From Brevundimonas huaxiensis (GTDB lineage: Bacteria; Pseudomonadota; Alphaproteobacteria; Caulobacterales; Caulobacteraceae), in the NCBI RefSeq assembly GCF_014218725.1, contig NZ_JABBJE010000002.1:310001-374000 (forward strand): DNA of 64,000 nt, in the 5' to 3' direction. This document shows positions 27,490-41,112 of this stretch, in pieces. A model generated the notes under the pieces. The model searched no databases, was not told the origin of the DNA, and worked only from the letters and a program-made list of their open reading frames with translations. The translations under genes and the position numbers were made by a program. Position 1 is the first letter of the stretch. Each line of letters starts with the position of its first letter.

Positions 27490-27604
27490 CTGGGGTCCTT
27501 GCGTCAGCGACCGAGCGGTCGGTCTCCCGCAATCGGCAAGACCGTCCGTCACAGATGAAGATGGGGGCTGGCGAGGGCGGGATCAACCGGCAGCGCCTGT
27601 GGGG

Positions 27605-28918
27605 TCAGTGGATGGCCTCGCCGTGCTGGGTATAGTCCAGCCCCTCGACCTCTTCGTCCTTGGTGACGCGCAGGCCCGTGGTGACCTTGCAGATCATCAG
27701 GACGACGAAGGTGCCCGCCGCGCTCCAGGCCATGACGCCGACCAGGCCGACAGCCTGTTTCCACACGGTCGCCCCCTCCGACAGGGCGTTGACGGTCGTG
27801 GTGGCGAAGACGCCGGTCAGCAGGGCGCCGACGATGCCGCCGACGCCGTGAACTCCGAAGGCGTCCAGACTGTCATCGTATTTCAGCGCGTGCTTCAGCC
27901 AGACCGCACCCGCGTAGCAGGCCGGACCGCCGATCAGGCCGATGAAGAAGGCCCCTTTGGGGTCGACGAAGCCGGCGGCGGGGGTGATGGCGACCAGACC
28001 GCCGACGACGCCTGACAGCAGGCCCAGCAGGGTCGGGCGCTTGCGATCGAACCATTCGAGGGACATCCAGCCCAGAGCCGCGCTGCCGGCGGCCAGAATG
28101 GTGTTGAAGGCGGCGGTGGCGGCCAGCGCATCCGCCGCGCCCGCCGATCCGGCGTTGAAGCCCAGCCAGCCGACCAACAGCAGGCCGGTGCCGATGGCGC
28201 TATAGACCAAGTTGGCGGGGGCCATGTTGTCGCGCCCGAAGCCGTGACGCGGCCCAAGCACCAGGGCGCAGACCAGGCCGGCGATCCCGGCGTTGACGTG
28301 GACCACCGCCCCGCCCGCGAAATCGAGCACGCCCAGTCCGCCCAGCCAGCCGCCGCCCCAGACCTGATGACAGATCGGCGCATAGACGATCAGGTGCCAC
28401 AGGCCGAAGAACAGCAGGCTGGCCGAGAATTTCATCCGCTCGGCGAAGGCGCCGGCGATCAGGGCCGGGGTGATGATGGCGAAGGTCATCTGGAAGGCGA
28501 CGAACAGCAGTTCGGGCAGGCCGGGCAGCAGGCTGTGGGCCGTCCGGGCGGTGACGCCGTTCAGGAAGGCGGCCTGGACCCCGCCGATGAAGCCGTTGAT
28601 TGCCTCCGGGCCCTTGCTGAACGACAGACTGTAGCCGACCAGGAACCACAGGACCGAGACGATGGCGAAGGCGGCCGCCGATTGGGCCACGACGCTGATG
28701 ATGTTCTTCTTCCTGACCATGCCGCCGTAGAACAGGGCCAGGCCCGGCAGGGTCATCAGCAGGACCAGCGCCGTCGAGGTCAGGATCCAGGCCGTCGCCG
28801 CCGTGTCGATGACCAGGGGCGCCTGATGCGCCAGCAGAGCCGGCGCCGCCCAGGCCGGTGAGGCCAAGGCCGCCGCCCCGGCGACGAGCGTGACGGCGAG
28901 GGCGGCGGATCGGGTCAT
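27605..28918 (-). CDS. amtB: Ammonium transporter AmtB
   Basis: 437 residues, start ATG at 28918 with a signal-peptide-like N-terminus (LAVTLVAGAAALASPAWA) and eleven membrane helices. The twin His of the pore are seen in FAGGAVVHVNAG and DAFGVHGVGG; family text includes LFYGGMVRKKNIISVV and GFNAGSAG. The frame runs open into gltB antisense space to 30583, but that is a shadow. Transports ammonium across the inner membrane. glnK, the usual partner, is not adjacent; instead gltB lies 29 bp upstream. Confidence 0.96.
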   Translation of the reverse strand: MTRSAALAVTLVAGAAALASPAWAAPALLAHQAPLVIDTAATAWILTSTALVLLMTLPGLALFYGGMVRKKNIISVVAQSAAAFAIVSVLWFLVGYSLSFSKGPEAINGFIGGVQAAFLNGVTARTAHSLLPGLPELLFVAFQMTFAIITPALIAGAFAERMKFSASLLFFGLWHLIVYAPICHQVWGGGWLGGLGVLDFAGGAVVHVNAGIAGLVCALVLGPRHGFGRDNMAPANLVYSAIGTGLLLVGWLGFNAGSAGAADALAATAAFNTILAAGSAALGWMSLEWFDRKRPTLLGLLSGVVGGLVAITPAAGFVDPKGAFFIGLIGGPACYAGAVWLKHALKYDDSLDAFGVHGVGGIVGALLTGVFATTTVNALSEGATVWKQAVGLVGVMAWSAAGTFVVLMICKVTTGLRVTKDEEVEGLDYTQHGEAIH

Positions 28919-28947
28919 GGCGGCTTTCTGGGGCAGGCGGTTCGGTG

Positions 28948-33455
<4,508 letters not shown>

Positions 33456-33459
<4 letters not shown>

Positions 33460-34883
33460 GCCGCGACCTCCTCGGTGCGGGTCTTGAAGTAGCGGTCGAT
33501 CTCGGCGGCGGCGTCCTGGCCTTCGCGGACGGCCCAGACGACCAGGGAGGCGCCGCGCACCGCGTCGCCGGCGGCGAAGACGCCGGGCAGGCTGGTGGCG
33601 AAACTGACCGAGCCGACCTTGATCGTGCCGTCGTCGCGCAGGCGCAGGTTCGGCTCATGCGCCGCGAACGGCTCGGGCGAGAAGCCCAGGGCCTCGATGA
33701 CGATGTCGGCCGGCACGTCGAAGTCGGCGCCGGGGACGGGGACGATGTCGCGACGCTGGCCGGGCAGGGCTTCCGTCAACTGCATGCGCGCGGCGCGCAC
33801 GCCCGTGACCTGATCGCCCTGCGACAGCAGGGCCTTGGGCGCAGCCAGCCATTCGAACACGACGCCTTCCTCTTCGGCGTTGACGACTTCGCGGGCCGAG
33901 CCCGGCATGTTGTCGCGGTCACGACGATACAGGCAGGTGACGCTGGCCGCGCCTTGACGCACGGCGGTGCGGACGCAGTCCATGGCGGTGTCGCCGCCGC
34001 CGATCACGACCACGCGCTTGCCGCGCGCCTCGTGCCAGCCGTCCTGTTCGGCGTCGCCCAGATCGCGGCGGTTCTGATGCGTCAGATAGGACAGGGCGGC
34101 GACGGTCGAATCCGGCCCGCGACCGGGCGCCGACAGGATGCGCGGCTGATAGACGCCCATGGCCAGCAGGACGACATCGTGGCGGTCGCGCAGTTCGGTC
34201 AGGGTCACGTCCTTGCCGACCTCGCAGCCCAGCACGAACTGGACGCCGCTGTCGATCAGCCGGTCCACGCGGCGCTGGACGACGTGCTTCTCCAGCTTGA
34301 AGCCGGGGATGCCGTAGATCAGCAGGCCGCCGGCGCGGTCGTGACGGTCATAGATCGTAACCTGATAGCCCTCGCAGCGCAGGCGGTCGGCGGCGGCCAG
34401 ACCGGCCGGACCGGCGCCGACGATCCCGACCGTTTCGCCGCGTTCGGCCGCCGGGCGGATCGGCTCGACCCAGCCGTTGGCGAAGGCCTGGTCGCCCAGC
34501 CAAGCCTCGACCGAGCCGATGGTCACGGCGTCCCAGCCGGACTGGTTCAAGGTGCACGACCCTTCGCACAGTCGGTCCTGCGGGCAGATGCGGCCGCAGA
34601 TTTCGGGCATGGTCGAGGTCAGGGACGCGACGCGCCAGGCCTCGCGCGGCTCGTTCTCGGCCGACAGGCGCAGCCAGTCGGGGATGTTGTTCTGAAGCGG
34701 GCAGGCGTTCTGGCAGAAGGGCACGCCGCAGTCGGTGCAGCGCGACGCCTGTTTTTCGGCCGTCTCCGTGGACGGCGGAATCGTGATCTCGCCGAAACCG
34801 CGCGCGCGCAGTTCGGCCGAGGCCTTGGACAGGCGGCGAGGTTCGACGACGAATGTCCCGCCTTGCTTCAGGGTCTTATGCAT
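33456..34883 (-). CDS. gltD: Glutamate synthase small subunit GltD
   Basis: Supplies electrons from NADPH to GltB. The reading frame runs to 34919; I place the start at the ATG 34883 (MHKTLKQGG, 475 aa), with ATG 34892 and TTG 34919 as alternatives, none with a strong ribosome-binding site. Cys clusters CTDCGVPFCQNACPLQNN and RLCEGSCTLNQ bind two 4Fe-4S centres; FAD motif VGIVGAGPAGLAAADRLR; NADPH motif VVVIGGGDTAMDCVRTAVRQ. First gene of gltD-gltB-amtB. Confidence 0.95.
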
Positions 34884-34915
34884 ATCTCGCATATGCCGCA
34901 AACGAGGCGTTAGAG

Positions 34916-34929
34916 GCAAATATTATTGC
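34916..34929. promoter_or_regulatory. Palindrome GCAA-N6-TTGC upstream of gltD
   Basis: Short inverted repeat in an AT-rich patch of the gltD/PQQ-dehydrogenase divergent region, 30 bp upstream of the chosen gltD start. It could bind a nitrogen or Lrp-type regulator. Weak evidence. Confidence 0.2.
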
Positions 34930-35106
34930 AATGAGGCGTTCTCAGCGGACCAAAAAGAATAAATCATCCAATCGGGCGCGTTTCGTCGTCAAAAATTGCT
35001 GATGATGGCCGTTTGCGCCGCAACAGGATTTTGTGCGACAATAGGAACCGGCCCGGCCTCGGGGCGTTCAAAAGACGGATTTCAGCAGACAACAGAGAGT
35101 GCGCCC

Positions 35107-37518
35107 ATGCCCCGATGGACAACCCCGACCGGCCTGGGGGGATGGCTGACGTTGCTGCTCGGGGTGCTGCTGGCCGTAATCGGTGTGGTGCTGACGGTCG
35201 GCGGCGTTCAGCTCGCGATGCTGGGCGGCTCCTGGTATTATCTGATTGCAGGCCTGGGGCTGATCGTCTCGGGCCTTCTGCTTGTCTGGCGCGACGTGCG
35301 CGGGGCCTGGCTCTATGGCGTGGTCTTCGTCGCCACGGTGATCTGGGCGCTGTGGGAGAAGGGCCTGAACGGCTGGGCCATGATCCCCCGCCTGGTCGGG
35401 CCGCTGGTGCTGATGTTCCTGGTGCTGGCGACCCTGCCTGTGCTGCGCTCGCGCGGCGGCGGCAAGACGGCGGGCCTCGGCGCGCTCGGGCTGGCGATCC
35501 TGACGGTCGTGTTCGGCCTGGTGGTCGGTCAGATCAACGCGCCCGGCATCGACAGCCCGGTGCCCGGCGCGCGGGGGCCGTTCGGCGATCCCGCCCTGAT
35601 CAAGGCCGGCATGGACTGGCCCGCCTATGGCGGATCTGACGCCGCCCAGCGCTATTCGCCGCTGAACCAGATCAACAAGACCAACGTCGGCCAGCTGGAG
35701 CGGGCCTGGACCTTCCGCACCGGCGACCTGCCCGGCGAACGGTTCGGCGCCGAGACTACGCCGCTGAAGATCGCCGACACCGTGTATCTCTGCTCAGGTC
35801 GCAACAAGATGTTCGCCCTGGACGCCAACACCGGCCGGCAGAAATGGGCCTATGATCCCAAGGTGGCGGACGAGCAGATCCCCTACACCGCCGCCTGCCG
35901 GGGCGTGACCTATTACGCCGCGCCCAACGTCGATCAGGCCCAGCCCTGCGCGATGCGCATCATCGAAGGCACGCTGGACGGGCGCATCATCGCGGTCGAT
36001 GCGCGCACCGGCGTGCCTTGCCCCGGCTTCGGAACCAACGGCGCCGTCAGCATCAAGGAGGGGATGGGCAATCCCTATCCCGGCATGGTGTCGATCACCT
36101 CGCCGCCCGTCGTCGTGCGCGGCGTCATCGTCACGGGCCACCAGGTGCTGGACGGCCAGAAACGCTGGAACGCCTCGGGCGTGATCCAGGGCTATGACGT
36201 CGTCACCGGTCAGCTGCGCTTCGCCTGGGACATGATGCGTCCCGACATCACCACTGCCCCTCCGGCCGGTCAGACCTATACGCCGGGCACGCCGAACATG
36301 TGGACGACGGCGACGGGCGACGAAGCCCTGGGCCTGGTCTATCTGCCGATGGGCAACTCGGCCGCCGACTACTATTCGTCGCTGCGCCGGCCGCAGGAGA
36401 ACCAGTATTCCAGCGCCCTGGTCGCGCTGGACGTCACGACGGGCAAGCCACGCTGGAGCTATCAGACCGTCCGCCGCGACGTCTGGGACTATGACCTGGG
36501 TTCGCAGGTGACGCTGGTCGACATGCCGACCGCAGGGGGCGTGACGCCTGCGGTGATCCTGCCGTCCAAGCGCGGCGAAATCTTCGTGCTGGATCGCCGC
36601 ACGGGCCAGCCCCTGCACGGCGTTCAGGATCGTCCGGCCCCGCGCGGCGGCGTCGAACCGGCGCAGCGCGCGGCGACCCAGCCCTATTCACTGTTCAACA
36701 CCCTGGCCAAACCCGACCTGCGCGAAGTCGACATGTGGGGCATGTCGCCGATCGATCAGATGATCTGCCGCATCCAGTTCAAGAAGGCGTCGTACCAGGG
36801 CCAGTTCACGCCGCCGACTGCCGACCGTCGCTTCATCGAATATCCGGGCTACAACGGCGGTTCGGACTGGGGCAGCGTGGCGCTGGATCCGCGTCGCGGC
36901 GTGATCATCGCCAACTATAACGACATGCCCAACTACAACCGGTTGGTGCCGCGCGCCGAGGCGAACAAGCGGGGCTGGTTCCCCCGCGACGACCCTCGCT
37001 ATCAGGCCGAGACGAACGGCGAGGGCGCCAAGGCCGAGGGCGCGGGTGATCCGCAGATGGGCGTGCCCTATGCGATCGACGTCAACGCCGGCTGGCGGAT
37101 GCCTTTCACCGGCCTGCTGTGCAAGGAGCCTCCGTACGGCGGCATCCGCGCCATCGACGTGCAAAGCGGCAAGACCCTGTGGGACCGTCCGTTCGGCACG
37201 GCGCGCAAGAACGGGCCGTTCGGCATCCCCTCGATGCTGCCGCTGGAAATCGGCACGCCGAACAACGGCGGCTCGGTGGTCACGGCGGGCGGCCTGATCT
37301 TCATCGCCGCCGCGACCGACGACCTGATCCGCGCCATCGATATCGAGACGGGCAAGACCGTCTGGTCCGACGTCCTGCCCGCGGGCGGTCAGGCCAACCC
37401 GATGATCTACGAGCAGAACGGCCGCCAGTATCTGGTGATCGTCGCCGCCGGCCATCACTTCATGGAAACGCCGGAGGGCGATTACGTCATCGCCTATGCG
37501 CTGCCGCAGCGCGGCTGA
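35107..37518 (+). CDS. Membrane-bound PQQ-dependent dehydrogenase, glucose/quinate/shikimate family
   Basis: 803 residues from ATG 35107 (MPRWTTPTGLGG; upstream codons look non-coding). Five N-terminal membrane helices (LTLLLGVLLAVIGVVLTVGG; YYLIAGLGLIVSGLLLVW; LYGVVFVATVIWALWEKG; LVLMFLVLATLPVL; LALTVVFGLVVG-like) are followed by an eight-bladed propeller that binds PQQ. Conserved text: DWPAYGGSDAAQRYSPLNQI, GAETTPLKIADTVYLCSGRN, YDLGSQVTLVDMPT, and MPFTGLLCKEPPYGGIRAID. It oxidises aldoses or quinate in the periplasm and passes electrons to ubiquinone. Substrate choice is not decidable; PQQ synthesis genes are not in the window. Confidence 0.92.
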   Translation: MPRWTTPTGLGGWLTLLLGVLLAVIGVVLTVGGVQLAMLGGSWYYLIAGLGLIVSGLLLVWRDVRGAWLYGVVFVATVIWALWEKGLNGWAMIPRLVGPLVLMFLVLATLPVLRSRGGGKTAGLGALGLAILTVVFGLVVGQINAPGIDSPVPGARGPFGDPALIKAGMDWPAYGGSDAAQRYSPLNQINKTNVGQLERAWTFRTGDLPGERFGAETTPLKIADTVYLCSGRNKMFALDANTGRQKWAYDPKVADEQIPYTAACRGVTYYAAPNVDQAQPCAMRIIEGTLDGRIIAVDARTGVPCPGFGTNGAVSIKEGMGNPYPGMVSITSPPVVVRGVIVTGHQVLDGQKRWNASGVIQGYDVVTGQLRFAWDMMRPDITTAPPAGQTYTPGTPNMWTTATGDEALGLVYLPMGNSAADYYSSLRRPQENQYSSALVALDVTTGKPRWSYQTVRRDVWDYDLGSQVTLVDMPTAGGVTPAVILPSKRGEIFVLDRRTGQPLHGVQDRPAPRGGVEPAQRAATQPYSLFNTLAKPDLREVDMWGMSPIDQMICRIQFKKASYQGQFTPPTADRRFIEYPGYNGGSDWGSVALDPRRGVIIANYNDMPNYNRLVPRAEANKRGWFPRDDPRYQAETNGEGAKAEGAGDPQMGVPYAIDVNAGWRMPFTGLLCKEPPYGGIRAIDVQSGKTLWDRPFGTARKNGPFGIPSMLPLEIGTPNNGGSVVTAGGLIFIAAATDDLIRAIDIETGKTVWSDVLPAGGQANPMIYEQNGRQYLVIVAAGHHFMETPEGDYVIAYALPQRG

Positions 37519-37532
37519 GACCACGCACCAAT

Positions 37533-37686
37533 CTCCCTCCCCCGCGGGGGGAGGGTGGTCGCGTCAGCGACCGGGTGTGGGCGGCTCGGAAACGAGCCGC
37601 CTTTTCTCATTCAGCGGGATATCGCCTGCCGCCCCCACCCGGCCTCGCCTTCGGCTCAGCCACCCTCCCCGAAAGGGGAGGGAGAG
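37533..37686. repeat. Palindromic intergenic repeat (CTCCCTCCCC family)
   Basis: Outer arms CTCCCTCCCCC and GGGGAGGGAGA, inner arms GGGTGGTCGCG-type and GCCACCCTCC, plus a central hairpin GGCGGCTCGG/AGCCGCC followed by TTTT. Located between the PQQ dehydrogenase and the converging proA gene. The central hairpin with T-run may act as terminator for the + strand gene. Confidence 0.8.
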
Positions 37687-37698
37687 GCGTTTGCGATC

Positions 37699-38961
37699 TT
37701 ACGGCCTGATCTGGCCTTGGCCGCGCACCACGTATTTGTAAGTCGTCAGCTGCTCGGCCCCGACCGGGCCACGCGCGTGGAGGCGGTTGGTGGAGATGCC
37801 GATTTCGCCGCCGAAGCCGAACTCTCCGCCGTCAGCGAACTGGGTCGAGGCGTTGATCAGGACGATGGCGCTGTCGACCTTGGCGGCGAACCGTTCGGCG
37901 GCCTGGGCGTCGGTGGTGACGATGGCCTCGGTATGGCCCGAGCCGTAGCGGGCGATGTGGTCGGTTGCGGCCCCCAGATCGTCGACTACGCGGACGGCGA
38001 GGATCGGGGCCAGATATTCGGTGGCCCAGTCGGCCTCGGTCGCGGGCGTCATGGCTGGGACCAGGGCGCAGGCCGCTTCGTCGCCGCGCAGTTTGCAGCC
38101 GGCGGCGATCAGATCGGCGGCGACGGAGGGCAGCAGGCGCCGGGCCGCCGCCCGGTCCACCAGCAGGGTCTCGGTCGCGCCGCAGACCGACACGCGCCGC
38201 ATCTTGGCGTTCAGGACGATGGCGCGGGCGGTCTCCAGATCGGCGGCTTCATGCAGATAGGTGTGGTTCAGGCCTTCCAGGTGGCTGAGCACCGCCGTCC
38301 GCGCCTCGGCCTGGACGCGGGCGACCAGGCTCTTGCCGCCGCGCGGGACGATGACGTCGATGGCGCCGTTCAGCCCGGTCAGCATCAGGCCGACCGCCTC
38401 ACGGTCGGGCGTGTCGACCAGCTGCACCGCATCAGCGGGCAAGCCGGCCTCGGCGAGGGCTTCCGCGATCAGGGCGGCGATGGCCAGAGAGGACTGAAGG
38501 CAGTCGGAGCCGCAGCGCAGGATGGCCGCATTGCCTGAGCGAATGCAAAGGGCGGCGGCGTCGGCGGTAACGTTGGGGCGGCTCTCGTAAATGACGCCCA
38601 GCACGCCGATGGGGGTGCGGACGCGGGCGATGTCCAGGCCGTTGGCGGGGGTCCAGCGTTCGGTCTCGACGCCCAGCGGATCGGGCACGGCGGCGATGGT
38701 CGCCACCGCCTCGGCCATCCCGGCGATGCGGGCGGTGCTCAGCGACAGCCGATCGATCAGGGCCTCGGTCATGCCGTTCAGGCGGGCGGCCTCCACATCG
38801 CGGGCGTTGGCCGCGAGCAGGGCGGGTTCGGCGGCCGTCAGCTTTGCCGACAGGATTTCCAACGCGCGGGTGCGGGCGGCGGCGGGGGCTTCGCGCAACA
38901 GCACGGCGGCGGCGCGGGCGCGCTGGCCCAGGTCCAGCATTCGGGTCTTCAGGTCGGTCAT
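37699..38961 (-). CDS. proA: Gamma-glutamyl phosphate reductase ProA
   Basis: Second step of proline synthesis: reduces glutamyl-5-phosphate to the semialdehyde with NADPH. 420 residues. Aldehyde-dehydrogenase fold: [29 protein letters not shown] in two motifs, [21 protein letters not shown], and the catalytic Cys in [15 protein letters not shown]-terminal [21 protein letters not shown] is the family signature. Overlaps proB by 4 bp. Confidence 0.97.
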   Translation of the reverse strand: MTDLKTRMLDLGQRARAAAVLLREAPAAARTRALEILSAKLTAAEPALLAANARDVEAARLNGMTEALIDRLSLSTARIAGMAEAVATIAAVPDPLGVETERWTPANGLDIARVRTPIGVLGVIYESRPNVTADAAALCIRSGNAAILRCGSDCLQSSLAIAALIAEALAEAGLPADAVQLVDTPDREAVGLMLTGLNGAIDVIVPRGGKSLVARVQAEARTAVLSHLEGLNHTYLHEAADLETARAIVLNAKMRRVSVCGATETLLVDRAAARRLLPSVAADLIAAGCKLRGDEAACALVPAMTPATEADWATEYLAPILAVRVVDDLGAATDHIARYGSGHTEAIVTTDAQAAERFAAKVDSAIVLINASTQFADGGEFGFGGEIGISTNRLHARGPVGAEQLTTYKYVVRGQGQIRP

Positions 38962-40127
38962 CGGTCGTCCAGCACCATGTCGTCGCGGTGGATCAGCACC
39001 GAGGCCCCGCGATAGCCCAGCAGGGTCTCGATCTCGTCCGAGCGGCGGCCGCGAAGGCGCGCGGCCTCGTCGGCGGCGTAGGCGGCCAGGCCCACCCCGA
39101 CAGCGCGACCGTTCGGGTCGATCAGACGCACGCAGTCGCCCTTTTCAAAACCTCCCGAGACGGCCGTGACCCCGGCCGGCAGCAGGCTCTTGCCCGCCTT
39201 CAGCGCCGTGACGGCCCCGGCATCCAGCGTCAGGGTTCCAGTTGGCGACAGACTGCCGGCGATCCACTGCTTATATGCGGCCATCGGCCCGTCGGGGGCG
39301 GCGATCAGGGTGGCGCGGGCGCCGTCGCGAATGGCGCTGAGCGGCGACAGGGTCTGGCCCGAGGCGATGATGGTGGCGCAACCCGCCGAGCGCGCGATCT
39401 GGGCCGCCGCCAGCTTGGTCGCCATGCCGCCGGTTCCGACGCCAGCCTCGGCGTTGGCGCCCCCGCCCATTGCCAGGATGTCGGGGCTCAGCGTCTCGAT
39501 CAGGGGCAGATGGGCGGCGGTCGGATCGCGGCGCGGATCGGCGGTATAGAGGCCGTCCACGTCCGACAGCAGGACCAGCAGGTCCGCCCGCGCCAGCTGG
39601 GCCGTGCGCGCCGCCAGCCGGTCGTTGTCGCCGTAACGGATTTCCTCGGTCGCCACCGTGTCGTTCTCGTTGACGATGGGGATGACGCCGTGGGTCAACA
39701 AGGCCTCGACGGTCGCGCGGGCATTCAGCCACCGCCTGCGGCGTTCGGTGTCGTCGCGCGTCAGCAGAACCTGGCCCGCGATCAGGCCGTGCGGGTCCAG
39801 CGCCCCGGACCAGGCCGCCATCAGCAGCGACTGTCCGACCGAGGCCGCCGCCTGCTTGTCCTCCAGCCGTGCGCCCAGTCGTGATGCAAGTTGGGGCAGC
39901 CGTCCCCGGCCCAGGGCGATCGAGCCGGACGAGACGACGATGACCTCGCGCCCCTCGGCCTTCAGCGCCGCCAGGTCCGAGGCGACGGCGGCCAGCCAGT
40001 CGCGCGTCGGCTGGCGCGTGGCCGCGTCGATCAGCAGGGAGGATCCGATCTTGACCACGACCCGCCGGGCGGCGCCCAGCGCCGACGCAGCGTTCGGGCC
40101 GACGGGGAGGGCGGCGCGCTGGGACAT
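38958..40127 (-). CDS. proB: Glutamate 5-kinase ProB
   Basis: First enzyme of proline synthesis. 389 residues from ATG at 40127; the frame extends upstream in shadow of the ZIP gene. Amino acid kinase domain: [60 protein letters not shown] text and [17 protein letters not shown]-terminal PUA domain follows ([15 protein letters not shown]). obgE, often upstream in this order, is not present here. Diverges from the ZIP gene. Confidence 0.96.
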   Translation of the reverse strand: MSQRAALPVGPNAASALGAARRVVVKIGSSLLIDAATRQPTRDWLAAVASDLAALKAEGREVIVVSSGSIALGRGRLPQLASRLGARLEDKQAAASVGQSLLMAAWSGALDPHGLIAGQVLLTRDDTERRRRWLNARATVEALLTHGVIPIVNENDTVATEEIRYGDNDRLAARTAQLARADLLVLLSDVDGLYTADPRRDPTAAHLPLIETLSPDILAMGGGANAEAGVGTGGMATKLAAAQIARSAGCATIIASGQTLSPLSAIRDGARATLIAAPDGPMAAYKQWIAGSLSPTGTLTLDAGAVTALKAGKSLLPAGVTAVSGGFEKGDCVRLIDPNGRAVGVGLAAYAADEAARLRGRRSDEIETLLGYRGASVLIHRDDMVLDDR

Positions 40128-40191
40128 GAAGCTTTCAATAACGCCACGGTTCGGGCTTGTCTCTTGCCGCATCGCGCCGCAATGCAGACGC

Positions 40192-40972
40192 ATGATGGAA
40201 TCCATTTCCCCCATCGCCGCAGGCGGTCTGGGCAGTCTGGCGGCGGGCATGATGACGGCGGTGGGCGCCGTGCCGCTGCTGTTCTTCCGCAAGGCGGGGG
40301 TGCAGACCCAGAGCGCCCTGTTGGGCTTCGCCGCCGGGGTCATGCTGGCGGCCTCCTTCTTCGCTGATCATTCCGGGCGTGGACGTCTTGCAGGCGGGCG
40401 GGGCCAGTCCGGCGGCGGCGGCCGGCGTCATGGGGGCGGCGGTGCTGATCGGGGCGACGGTGATCGGCCTGATGAACCGGTTCGCGCCGGTGGACATGCT
40501 GGCCATCGGACCGGCGGGATCGCGCGACCTGTCGCGGCGCATCTGGCTGTTCATCATCGCCATCACCCTGCACAACTTCCCCGAGGGCGCGGCCGTGGGC
40601 GTCAGCTTCGGCGGCGGCGACCTGCATCAAGGGCTGTCCACGGCGCTCGGCATCGGCATCCAGAACATGCCCGAGGGTCTGGCGGTGTCTGCGGCGATGG
40701 CGACCCTGGGATACGGCCGCTGGCCGGCGTTCGCGGCGGCCCTGGCCTCGGGCCTGGTTGAGCCGGTCGGCGGCCTGATCGGCGCCAGCGTGGTCGATCT
40801 CTTGCCCGGCGCCCTGCCGTGGGGGCTGGGCTTGGCGGCGGGGGCCATGATCTATGTCGTCACCGCCGAGATCATTCCCGAGACCCGCGAGAAGTCCAAG
40901 GGCGAGGGGTCGATGATCGGCCTGATGATCGGCCTGGTCGGTATGATGTTCCTGGATATCGCCCTGGGATGA
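40192..40972 (+). pseudogene. ZIP-family metal transporter, frameshifted
   Basis: Integral membrane divalent-metal (Zn) transporter. The N-terminal part ([39 protein letters not shown]) is in one frame and the remainder, with the metal-binding helices LFIIAITLHNFPEGAAVGVSF and GIGIQNMPEGLAVSAA plus SGLVEPVGGLIGA and EIIPETR, is in another from about 40363. Between them, TTCTTCGCTG lacks two bases compared with an expected SFFSLIIPG (TTCTTC-TC-GCTG). Restoring two bases gives 260 residues. All ZIP signature His/Glu are intact, so this is a very recent mutation or an assembly error. Confidence 0.85.
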
Positions 40973-41052
40973 TGGCGGCGAAACGCGGCGTGACCGCGCA
41001 GCGGGGCGTTACATCGATTTACATGGCGAGCGGGGGTTGAAGCCGTCGGGGC

Positions 41053-41071
41053 CGAGAGGCTAGGCCTCTCG
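41053..41071. other. Hairpin upstream of the GH3 gene
   Basis: Perfect 8-bp inverted repeat (CGAGAGGC / GCCTCTCG) with a TAG loop, in the 140-bp gap between the ZIP gene and the beta-glucosidase gene. No T-run follows. It could be the end of the ZIP transcript or an RNA element of the GH3 leader. Confidence 0.4.
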
Positions 41072-41112
41072 CTTCGCTGCTCGATTGTCCCCCGAAAGGA
41101 GCGCCAGACTAA

